Positions 1-5,413 of a stretch of 6,172 nucleotides of DNA are shown here, in pieces. Numbering within the stretch: the first letter of the stretch is position 1; every line of letters starts with the position of its first letter. The DNA comes from GCA-003244245 sp052390495. Lineage in GTDB: Bacteria > Actinomycetota > Actinomycetes > Mycobacteriales > Pseudonocardiaceae. The translations under genes and the position numbers were made by a program. Below the pieces are notes generated by a model that saw only the letters and a list, made by a program, of their open reading frames with translations, made no database searches and was not told where the DNA came from. The stretch covers positions 1-6,172 of the forward strand of contig JBQTGW010000385.1 of assembly GCA_052390495.1 (NCBI GenBank), given 5' to 3'.

Positions 1-127
1 CCCGGGCATAGTGATTGCACAAGGCCGCCAGGTCGAGATAACCGAAACGGCAGGCGACGGTCTGCGCGAGCAGGCAGGCATCGGTGAGCAGCGCCCCCGC
101 GGTCTCAGCTGCAACGCCCGGACGGGC
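1..127. repeat. Terminal direct repeat, left copy (identical to 6046-6172)
   Basis: All 127 bases match 6046-6172 without a difference. On the minus strand this copy encodes the same internal slice of an XRE/TPR regulator as the right end, beginning with Ala-Arg-Pro-Gly at base 127. The gene therefore has neither its start nor its end here. Base 128 onward is unrelated to the regulator and belongs to a NUDIX gene. Identity ending exactly at both window edges suggests the sequence closes on itself rather than holding two diverged copies. A length of 127 is also a common maximum k-mer size in short-read assembly, so an assembly origin must be considered. Confidence 0.95.
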
Positions 128-261
128 AAGACGGTGCGACGGATCGGGTTGATCGCCAGACAGGAAAATGTGCGGTGCCAGAGCCCTTCGCGGTGCGCAG
201 TGGCCTTGTCGTGCACGCCGATGTGCTGGTAACGGTCGTCGAAGATGTCGATCAGCGTCAC
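128..261 (-). pseudogene. NUDIX hydrolase, N-terminal fragment joined to regulator sequence
   Basis: From a GTG at 261 the minus strand reads V-T-L-I-D-I-F-D-D-R-Y-Q-H-I-G, then K-A-T-A-H-R-E-G-L-W-H-R-T-F, then a segment ending R-R-T-V-L. This is the usual start of NUDIX hydrolases of the IDI-like type (acidic LxDxxDxxxxxIG strand, then AHRxGLWHR). A GAGGAAA ribosome site lies at 266-272, and the GTG overlaps the stop of the ORF before it (GTGA). Only about 45 residues remain. The NUDIX box (GX5EX7REUXEEXGU), which binds metal and gives catalysis, would come later and is absent. At about base 127 the frame enters regulator sequence read out of frame, and it stays open to the window edge without NUDIX character. 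As it stands the product cannot be an active hydrolase. If the junction is an assembly artefact, the real gene may be intact elsewhere. Confidence 0.7.
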
Positions 262-380
262 GGGGTTTCCTCGGGGTGGAGTGACCAATAGGTGCGCAGG
301 GTCTGATAGACACATTGGCCGCGAAAGTCGACATCAGCCGCGATAGAGTTCACGCAGTAGAAGAGATGGGCGCACCTCAC
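258..380 (-). CDS. Hypothetical short ORF (40 codons) ahead of the NUDIX start
   Basis: The frame reads from a possible GTG at 380 to a TGA at 260-258. It includes H-L-F-Y-C-V-N-S-I-A-A-D-V-D-F-R-G-Q-C and ends S-L-H-P-E-E-T-P. I do not recognise it. Its stop overlaps the NUDIX GTG as GTGA, the arrangement of coupled genes, which argues that the frame is real. The frame stays open upstream to a TAG at 485-483, through the region where the TPR fragment is the more convincing reading, so the true start is unclear. It could be the C-terminal end of a truncated gene rather than a complete small protein. No membrane segment or known motif is seen. Confidence 0.3.
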   Translation of the reverse strand: MRCAHLFYCVNSIAADVDFRGQCVYQTLRTYWSLHPEETP

Positions 381-507
381 CGGCCACCAATCGGCGTGCC
401 TCGTTGATATGCTCGTCAGACCGATCAAGCTGACCCAAGCGGGCGTATACCTGCGGCTTATGCAGGTGCAGAGCCACCCGAACTACGTGAGCGCGTGAGA
501 TGCTCAT
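334..507 (-). pseudogene. TPR fragment related to the XRE/TPR regulators (57 aa)
   Basis: The ATG at 507 overlaps the stop of the acetyltransferase gene (ATGA), and the frame ends at a TGA at 336-334. The peptide holds V-V-R-V-A-L-H-L-H, then A-R-L-G-Q-L-D-R-S-D-E-H-I-N-E-A-R-R-L. This aligns with the TPR region of the regulator at 4188-5393 (A-V-R-T-L-L-H-L-R ... A-L-D-R-A-D-E-H-I-G-A-A-R-D-L) and with its partial paralogue. There is no helix-turn-helix. A TAA lies just upstream in the same frame, so the rest of the gene is gone. It is most simply a remnant of a third regulator copy left at the downstream edge of the lasso operon. Because it starts on the ATGA overlap it may still be translated as a small TPR-like peptide. 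The homology is seen by eye only. Confidence 0.5.
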
Positions 508-1100
508 AGTGCTGGCTTAACGGTGTGCTTCACGGTGGACGGGCCGGGGAAATCTGCCGGGATCGCATCCATCAGTACCTCGTTTACCCGTTCACCGAGC
601 CAGTATCCGGATTGGCGACGTTCCCCGATCTTGTGGAATCCGGCTTTCTCATATGCCCGGATGGCCGTCTTGTTCAGTGCCAGCACCGAGAGGTACACAT
701 TCTGTAGGTTCGTAATGTGAAAGGCATAGTCGAGCACCAGCCGTGTCGCCTCGGTCCCGATCCCACGCCCCCGACTCTCGGCGTCACCCAACAGAATGAA
801 GAACTCGGCATTGCGCCAGCGGTGCTGGATCACGAGATCCGCTGTACCCACGGGGACCGGCTCGGGCGAGGTGAGATCGTAGATCGTGAAACGAACCTGA
901 TTCATTGAGTGGCGCATCTGGCTATCCAGTCCAGACGTGCGCTCATCCAATGATTCGGGAGTTTGGCGGCCATTGCCGGTCATCACCCGTAACTCATTCT
1001 CCCACTGCCAGTACAGCTCAACGAGGTCTCGGCGCAGTGGACCAAGACCGCAACGCTCGCCGCGTAGCCACATAACAGGTTCATCACTAATGACAATCAT
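504..1100 (-). CDS. GNAT N-acetyltransferase, probable lasso-peptide lysine acetylase
   Basis: This 198-aa protein has the RimJ/RimL-type GNAT fold (Acetyltransf_3-like). An N-terminal L-R-G-E-R-C-G-L-G-P-L-R-R-D-L strand (12-26) is followed by the acetyl-CoA pyrophosphate loop R-G-R-G-I-G-T (110-116). The C-terminal L-N-K-T-A-I-R-A-Y-E-K-A-G-F (142-155) is the motif B region, with the usual Asn and Tyr. It is the last full gene of the lasso operon; its start lies 14 nt inside the peptidase gene. An AGGAG directly abuts the ATG, which is too close to be an ordinary Shine-Dalgarno site, so coupling to upstream translation is likely. The precursor core has a single Lys (Lys10), and Gly1 is used in the ring, so Lys10 is the expected substrate, as in albusnodin biosynthesis (AlbT). 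A self-protection or unrelated role is possible but less likely given the overlap. Confidence 0.85.
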   Translation of the reverse strand: MIVISDEPVMWLRGERCGLGPLRRDLVELYWQWENELRVMTGNGRQTPESLDERTSGLDSQMRHSMNQVRFTIYDLTSPEPVPVGTADLVIQHRWRNAEFFILLGDAESRGRGIGTEATRLVLDYAFHITNLQNVYLSVLALNKTAIRAYEKAGFHKIGERRQSGYWLGERVNEVLMDAIPADFPGPSTVKHTVKPAL

Positions 1101-1836
1101 CTCCTGGACGTCGTTCCGGGATCACGCGTAGTCGGGCGTACCGGTGAGTCGATTCTGGTTCGGCCACCGGTCCACCATCAGTCTCTACCCAGGCGTGGAG
1201 ACGTATCGGATCAGCCGCCACACCGTGGCACCATGTCACTCTCTGGCGGAACGCAGCCAGCGTCAGGACGACGGCGGCAGATTCCTCCAGGCAGGCAACC
1301 CGGCCCGGGGCTAGCAGTCCGACCCGGCGCACGGCGTGGACGGCATGTAATGCCTGGTCGGGAGAGGCCAGGCCGAGGGTTCGTCGGGCTGCCCACCCGA
1401 TGAGCCGCATGAGCCGGGCCATGCGCATGGACGCTCGGCCGGTGTGGGCCACTACCAACACGGCGGCCAAGGCCACGAGCGCCACGGGCAAAATGCGGTA
1501 CGGAACACGCGCAACCGAGATACGTCCGGCTTGTATCTCGTGTGTTCCCCAGCTCGGCACGATCGGTCGACCGGCTACAGGAACGGGCCACGGCCGGGGC
1601 CGCGCGACCGCTACCAGCAGGCCAGCGGCTTGGAGCTGACCGAGCAACATCTGAACGGATGCCGTGTCCAACACAACGGATACGGCCGCGTCGCCGGTCA
1701 CAGCCAGCTCTGTCCACCATTGGGCGGACAGTCCATACAAAGTGTGTACGTCTCCCGTGCGGTAGTTCACCAGCACCGTAGCGGGGCCTAGATCGCACGC
1801 TGAGATGTGATCGGGTGCGGTGAAGTACTGCATCAT
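1087..1836 (-). CDS. Lasso-peptide B protein: fused RRE (PqqD-like) and transglutaminase-like leader peptidase
   Basis: The 249-aa protein joins two parts that most actinobacterial lasso clusters encode separately as B1 and B2. Residues about 1-78 form the RRE that binds the leader: T-V-L-V-N-Y-R-T-G-D-V-H-T-L-Y-G-L (20-36), a W-W-T-E-L helix, and L-L-G-Q-L-Q-A-A-G-L-L (64-74). A Pro-rich linker and a hydrophobic stretch (115-130) lead to the cysteine peptidase domain. There, Cys182 in A-C-L-E-E-S-A and His214 in H-A-W-V-E are the catalytic pair. The third triad residue would be Asp220 or Glu226; the spacing I recall for McjB (12 residues after His) falls on Glu226. The ATG at 1836 overlaps the cyclase stop as ATGA, and GAGGGA lies at 1841-1846. 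The adjacent ATG at 1833 is equally possible. A GTG at 1869 is in frame but poorer. It should cleave the leader after Leu35. Confidence 0.9.
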   Translation of the reverse strand: MMQYFTAPDHISACDLGPATVLVNYRTGDVHTLYGLSAQWWTELAVTGDAAVSVVLDTASVQMLLGQLQAAGLLVAVARPRPWPVPVAGRPIVPSWGTHEIQAGRISVARVPYRILPVALVALAAVLVVAHTGRASMRMARLMRLIGWAARRTLGLASPDQALHAVHAVRRVGLLAPGRVACLEESAAVVLTLAAFRQRVTWCHGVAADPIRLHAWVETDGGPVAEPESTHRYARLRVIPERRPGDDCH

Positions 1837-3647
1837 CCGGTCCCTCGGACAGTCTGGGCGGATCTCCACGCCACGACCGGGGATGCGTCCATCACCCGTA
1901 GCCAGACTTCTGCCGCTATGGCCGGTTCCACGGCTGAGAACGCAACCGGCACGCCAGCGGCGACGGCAGTGAGGGTGTGCCGCAAAGCGGCCGGGTTCAC
2001 CAGGCCAAGCTGCGCCAACCGTCCGTCTGTCAAGTCATGCAGAACCGACAAGTTGGCCCGCATCCCTTGGTAGTAATCAGCGGTGAACGAACCTTTTGTT
2101 CGTCGAGCCGCCAGTGACGGTGGGAACAGGTCGGCAAACGCGTCACGCATGATCGGTTTGTACTCGGCCGGGCCGGGCCGCTCGTTCAGCGGCACCGACA
2201 GGTATGCGTCGATCACCCGTGAATCGGTGAACGGATTATGCAACGGCACACCATGACACTCGGCCAGCTGCGTGTCAGCACGCGCCGTCCGGCCGACTCC
2301 TGCCATGACCTCACTCGTGACGTGGACGGCGGCCTCGGCCACAGGAATGCGACCTGCCCCGTCGGCCGCAGTCACCGCGAGGTTGGCTGCCCGCTCCCGA
2401 GAGGAAACTGTGGACCACTGCGGAATCGTCACATCGGGGACCCATCCGATGCCGCTCACCGTGCGGGTCTCGTACCCGGTCCGCCATCGTCGTGCCAATG
2501 TCCGGAATGCGTCCTCGCGGGTGATCCGCGCTGTTCGGTATGCGTCCACCAGCAGCGACCATACGGCCAGTCGACGCAGACGTGCCCACCCGATCGTCTC
2601 GGCCAGTGTGCGTCGGTACCACCGTGCAGCCATCAAGTCAGCAAGCATGATCGTCGGAGAACACACCAGGCTGTCCCCGCCGTCGCCGGTTAAGTGGCAG
2701 TCAGACCCGAACTCGGCCCGCATCCATTGGAGCTGAACCGAGAAATGCTTGTGGGAGATCGTGGACGGAGCCGGTTCGTCAGTCGCGGGTACCGCATGCA
2801 GGTTGCTATACGGCGCGTGTCGCGAACTCAGCGGCATGAGCCGGTGCACGATGCCGGGATACTTGGCAGCTTGACACGCATAGGACACATCACCCCCGAC
2901 TGTGACGCCTTCCGGATGCAGAGTCACCCCAGTCACCGTGCGATCAGGATGCAAGCGGTGCGCGGCCAGCAACGCAAGTGCCGTGGAGTCATAGCCGCCG
3001 GACAGGTCAACGGTCGGCGCCGACGCCGAGTCCACCCGTACCGCCACGGCCGCCGCCAACTCGGCCCGCAACCGGGCCGCATGGTCACCTGATCGTGGCC
3101 GGGGCCGCCACACAGGCTGGCTGGTCGGAGCTCCACCTGTCGGCAAGAACAGCCGATGCCCGCAAGGCACGCGACTAATTCCTGTGAACGAGGACCGGCC
3201 ATCCAGCAAAGCGGGAACGCCAGGGGCCAACAGCCACGCCGCTAGCCAGTCGGCATCAGGCTGAGCACCGGTCAATCCGGCCAGCGCCCGCGAGCTGGAC
3301 GACCAGTACACCGCGCCGTGGGCCGATGTGGTGTAGATCGGCCAAGCCCCGCCTACGTCGGTCCATATCGTCGTCCCCTGGTCGGTGACCTGAACAATGG
3401 TGTAGCTACCCGCCCAGCGCCACGCAACATCATCGGGCACGTCATGAATCGCCAAGCGCTCGAACTCCTCAACCGTGATGCCACATGGTCCGACGACGGC
3501 CAGGGCTCGGCGGTCGGACTGCGTCACGTGTATCTGGTGAGTCGGCCACATCCCGACCGACCAACAGCTGGAAACGTGATCCCACAAGTTCCGGGCATCG
3601 ACCGGCACACATGCCGCAGGTCCGTTGACACCTCCGAACCACAACAC
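1833..3647 (-). CDS. Lasso-peptide cyclase (asparagine synthetase B-like, C protein)
   Basis: This 604-aa protein activates the side chain of core Glu8 with ATP and lets the Gly1 amine attack it, closing the macrolactam ring. The N-terminal half (about 1-180) is a glutaminase-like domain without a Cys at position 2 (start M-L-W-F-G-G-V-N-G), so it should not release ammonia, as expected for lasso cyclases. The synthetase half carries the pyrophosphate loop S-G-G-Y-D-S (216-221), a second conserved site T-G-D-G-G-D-S (320-326), N-P-F-T-D-S-R-V (471-478), and a C-terminal R-R-T-K-G-S-F (515-521) whose Lys518 matches the conserved Lys of asparagine synthetases. The length is typical of the family. 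The GTG at 3647 is chosen because AGGAAAGG lies at 3657-3664, with 9 nt between. It follows the precursor gene by 85 nt across a strong hairpin and overlaps the B gene. Confidence 0.93.
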   Translation of the reverse strand: MLWFGGVNGPAACVPVDARNLWDHVSSCWSVGMWPTHQIHVTQSDRRALAVVGPCGITVEEFERLAIHDVPDDVAWRWAGSYTIVQVTDQGTTIWTDVGGAWPIYTTSAHGAVYWSSSSRALAGLTGAQPDADWLAAWLLAPGVPALLDGRSSFTGISRVPCGHRLFLPTGGAPTSQPVWRPRPRSGDHAARLRAELAAAVAVRVDSASAPTVDLSGGYDSTALALLAAHRLHPDRTVTGVTLHPEGVTVGGDVSYACQAAKYPGIVHRLMPLSSRHAPYSNLHAVPATDEPAPSTISHKHFSVQLQWMRAEFGSDCHLTGDGGDSLVCSPTIMLADLMAARWYRRTLAETIGWARLRRLAVWSLLVDAYRTARITREDAFRTLARRWRTGYETRTVSGIGWVPDVTIPQWSTVSSRERAANLAVTAADGAGRIPVAEAAVHVTSEVMAGVGRTARADTQLAECHGVPLHNPFTDSRVIDAYLSVPLNERPGPAEYKPIMRDAFADLFPPSLAARRTKGSFTADYYQGMRANLSVLHDLTDGRLAQLGLVNPAALRHTLTAVAAGVPVAFSAVEPAIAAEVWLRVMDASPVVAWRSAQTVRGTG

Positions 3648-3656
3648 TCGACGTCA

Positions 3657-3664
3657 CCTTTCCT
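3657..3664 (-). promoter_or_regulatory. Ribosome binding site of the cyclase gene
   Basis: AGGAAAGG on the minus strand, 9 nt before the GTG at 3647. It fixes a non-ATG start for the cyclase. It lies 14 nt past the hairpin at 3679-3718, so folding of that hairpin should leave it free. Confidence 0.75.
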
Positions 3665-3678
3665 GATACTTATCACAC

Positions 3679-3718
3679 GAATGGTGCCCCGACCTCACGC
3701 AAGGCCGGGGCACCATTC
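3679..3718 (-). terminator. Intergenic hairpin between precursor and cyclase genes (attenuator or mRNA-stability element)
   Basis: In the minus-strand transcript the arms GAATGGTGCCCCGGCCT and AGGTCGGGGCACCATTC form a 17-bp stem with a 6-nt loop. Sixteen pairs are Watson-Crick and one is G-U. On the plus strand that last pair would be an A-C mismatch, so the fold is complete only in the sense of the operon. No run of U follows it (next bases GTGTGATAAG), so it is not a standard intrinsic terminator. It sits 14 nt past the precursor stop. It probably protects or partly ends the precursor message so that more precursor than enzyme is made. Hairpins at the A gene boundary are known from other lasso clusters. 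Confidence 0.8.
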
Positions 3719-3732
3719 CCGAGCTGGTTGGA

Positions 3733-3885
3733 TCAGTTGTACTCGTACCGCTTGCTTTCGTTGCCGGTTCCACCTTCTCCCAACGTCAGGTCAACAGCGT
3801 TGCCAAGACTCACCAGTAGGGATGGTGATTCGGCAACCTCCGAAAGTGGCAACTCGTCAGATCGGTATTCCATCGAGCATTCCAT
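3733..3885 (-). CDS. Lasso-peptide precursor (A), albusnodin-like, 50 aa
   Basis: From the ATG at 3885 the frame gives a 35-aa leader and a 15-aa core ending at a TGA at 3735-3733. The leader contains S-P-S-L-L-V-S-L-G-N-A-V-D-L-T-L, with the Leu and Gly residues typical of RRE recognition and the conserved Thr at -2 (Thr34). Cleavage after Leu35 frees GEGGTGNESKRYEYN. Of the usual ring positions 7-9 only Glu8 is acidic, giving an 8-residue ring (Gly1-Glu8). Residues 9-15 form loop and tail, with Arg11, Tyr12 and Tyr14 as possible plugs. Lys10 is the only Lys. From memory the core resembles albusnodin, which also has a Gly1-Glu8 ring and an acetylated Lys10. AGGAG lies 10 nt before the start. 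An in-frame ATG at 3903 is possible but has no good ribosome site. The gene opens the operon, 302 bp after the regulator. Confidence 0.93.
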   Translation of the reverse strand: MECSMEYRSDELPLSEVAESPSLLVSLGNAVDLTLGEGGTGNESKRYEYN

Positions 3886-4187
3886 ACGGGGACATCTCCT
3901 CATTCAGTCGTGAATCTTCTCTGATCTCATCTCTGCATACGACAGCTACACTTGACGGCGGTCACCTCCGGTTCGATCGTTGAATTAGGGGGTCATGTCA
4001 GCTCATCCGGCCGAGCTCTTAAGTCAAGGCAGTGAGATCGACATCCTCGACGGGGATAGGCAACTAGGCGACCACAGCTAACCCAAAGGGAGTAGAAGTG
4101 TTGACAGCGATCATGCGGACGCTCCAAAGATCGATCATGTTCTCAGGCCAAGTAAGTAACTATCGAAGTGACAGCGAAATTTTGAAT
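3886..4187 (-). promoter_or_regulatory. 302-bp leader/promoter region of the lasso operon
   Basis: No credible gene lies between the regulator stop and the precursor start. The region is clearly less GC-rich than the regulators and must hold the operon promoter unless transcription reads through from the regulators. A TTGACT at 4022-4027 (minus strand) could be a -35 box, but no convincing -10 follows at 16-19 nt. Two exact copies of CGATCATG (plus-strand sense) lie at 4108-4115 and 4132-4139, 24 nt apart. An AGCTC-N8-GAGCT inverted repeat lies just after the TTGACT. These are possible operator sites for the adjacent regulators, seen as patterns only. Confidence 0.5.
3896..3900 (-). promoter_or_regulatory. 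Ribosome binding site of the precursor gene
   Basis: AGGAG on the minus strand, 10 nt before the ATG at 3885. It favours that start over ATG 3903, which lies just upstream of this motif, and over an out-of-frame ATG that abuts it and soon meets a stop. Confidence 0.7.
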
Positions 4188-5393
4188 TCAGAGCGTGATA
4201 CCGGCCCAGCGGGCGAATCCAGCAAGGGAGTCGGTGGCGCGGCGGTCGGTCTCGGCGAGCAGGTACACGGTCTCGCGGACCTGCGGGTGGTAGCGGGTCT
4301 TCTGCGGAGCAAGGACGCGGGCCTGGTTGAGTGCACCGAGGGCCTTGGTCCGGTCGCCGTGCAGGGTCCAGGCGCGGGCGAGGTCGATCCAGTGGCGTCC
4401 GCCACGGGAGGGCTCGTCGTGCTCCTGGATCTGCACCCGCTCGGCGCGGCCGACCGCAGTGGTGCCGTCGGAGAGTTCGAGAGGTACCGCAACCCAATGG
4501 ATCTCCACGTTGGTCGCGCTTGCGGTCATCCCGTAGTGGGGATGGACCGGGAGCCCCCGCGCTACTAGATCGCGGGCCGCGCCGATGTGCTCGTCGGCCC
4601 GATCGAGCGCGCCCGAGCGAGCGTGGGCGATCGACTGCCGCAGGTGAAGCAGCGTCCGCACCGCGTCGGCTGCTGGTGAGCGCTCGCTCTCGATGAGCGC
4701 ATGACCACGATCGATGACCCGAAGGGCACCGGCGTAGTCGCCCCGGTGCAACCGCCCATGTGCAGCACGAAAGGTCACAGCGGCAGCGCGGAGCGGATCT
4801 CCCGAGCGTTCGGCGGTATCGCGACCGCATCGTGCTGCCAGCGTCGCCAGGTCGTAATAGCCGAACCGGTAGGTGACGGAGTGCACACAGAGATAGGCGT
4901 CGGTGAGCAGCGCCCACGCCGTCTCGGCCGCGTGGCCGGATGGGGCGTTGTTGACGATGGCGTAGGCGTGGTTGAGCAGCTCGGGCAGCGCGGCGGCCAT
5001 CTCCGCATACCGCGACTTCTGCCGGTCCTGCTCACACTGGTCGAGGCGGGTGCGCAGTTCGGTGGCGGACATGGGGAAGCCCTCGAAGTCGGGGTCTTCA
5101 TCGTTGTCCAGTGCGGCGCGCAGGGCGGGGATTCCGGCGTGCTCGGCTTTCGGGTCGGTGATGGGCGGGCCGTAGGGCTCGCCGGTCAGCGCTTCGACAT
5201 CGACTCCGAGGGCGCGGGCGACAGCGGCGATGAACGCGGCTGACGCCGGGACCACTCCCTGCTCGACCTGGGCAACCAGGCTCGTACTGACATGGGCACG
5301 GGCGGCGAGTTGTTGCTGGGTCAGCCCGGCCAATTTGCGCTGCACAGCGACGCGGCGCCCGACGGCCCCCTCGGGGGCGGATTCTTCGCACAT
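4188..5393 (-). CDS. XRE-family helix-turn-helix transcriptional regulator with TPR-like C-terminus
   Basis: This 401-aa protein has an N-terminal Cro/C1-type helix-turn-helix at about 13-67, including A-G-L-T-Q-Q-Q-L-A-A-R-A-H-V-S, S-L-V-A-Q-V-E-Q-G and A-V-A-R-A-L-G-V. About 250 residues of alpha-helical, TPR-like repeats follow (about 150-385, with G-D-Y-A-G-A-L, G-A-L-D-R-A-D-E-H-I and W-T-L-H-G-D-R-T-K-A-L-G-A-L). This is the common actinomycete layout of a cytoplasmic DNA-binding regulator whose TPR part may sense a peptide or partner protein. The ATG at 5393 follows GGAGAGG at 5404-5410 by 10 nt. It lies 20 nt after a tandem paralogue and just upstream of the lasso operon in the same direction, so it is a candidate controller of it. 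That link rests on position only; such genes are abundant in these genomes. Confidence 0.88.
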   Translation of the reverse strand: MCEESAPEGAVGRRVAVQRKLAGLTQQQLAARAHVSTSLVAQVEQGVVPASAAFIAAVARALGVDVEALTGEPYGPPITDPKAEHAGIPALRAALDNDEDPDFEGFPMSATELRTRLDQCEQDRQKSRYAEMAAALPELLNHAYAIVNNAPSGHAAETAWALLTDAYLCVHSVTYRFGYYDLATLAARCGRDTAERSGDPLRAAAVTFRAAHGRLHRGDYAGALRVIDRGHALIESERSPAADAVRTLLHLRQSIAHARSGALDRADEHIGAARDLVARGLPVHPHYGMTASATNVEIHWVAVPLELSDGTTAVGRAERVQIQEHDEPSRGGRHWIDLARAWTLHGDRTKALGALNQARVLAPQKTRYHPQVRETVYLLAETDRRATDSLAGFARWAGITL

Positions 5394-5413
5394 CGTGAGT
5401 TGGCCTCTCCTGA

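Noticed and set aside
1837..1869. Upstream GTG start (1869) for the B protein
   Set aside because: It adds 11 Arg/Pro-rich residues inside the cyclase gene. The ATG at 1836 has GAGGGA close upstream and a classic ATGA overlap, and the RRE begins right after it.
2238..2736. Overlapping 150-codon plus-strand ORFs within the cyclase gene
   Set aside because: They are antisense to the conserved cyclase frame, with no recognisable domain.
3679..3718. Standard Rho-independent terminator
   Set aside because: The stem is strong but no U-run follows in either direction, and essential operon genes lie downstream.
3733..3777. Ring closure through Glu2 or Glu13 of the core
   Set aside because: Known lasso rings use an acidic residue at position 7, 8 or 9. 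Only Glu8 fits.
3886..3903. In-frame upstream ATG (3903) for the precursor
   Set aside because: It would add six residues, including three Arg. It has no well-placed ribosome site, whereas AGGAG lies 10 nt before the ATG at 3885.
3318..3983. 221-codon plus-strand ORF across the precursor and hairpin
   Set aside because: It lies opposite the cyclase and precursor genes, has no protein-like pattern and no ribosome site, and crosses the hairpin. It is a shadow of minus-strand coding.
4098..5243. Long plus-strand ORFs opposite the regulator
   Set aside because: High-GC coding DNA commonly leaves the opposite frames open. These ORFs are low in complexity, while the minus-strand frame has a clear helix-turn-helix and a paralogue.
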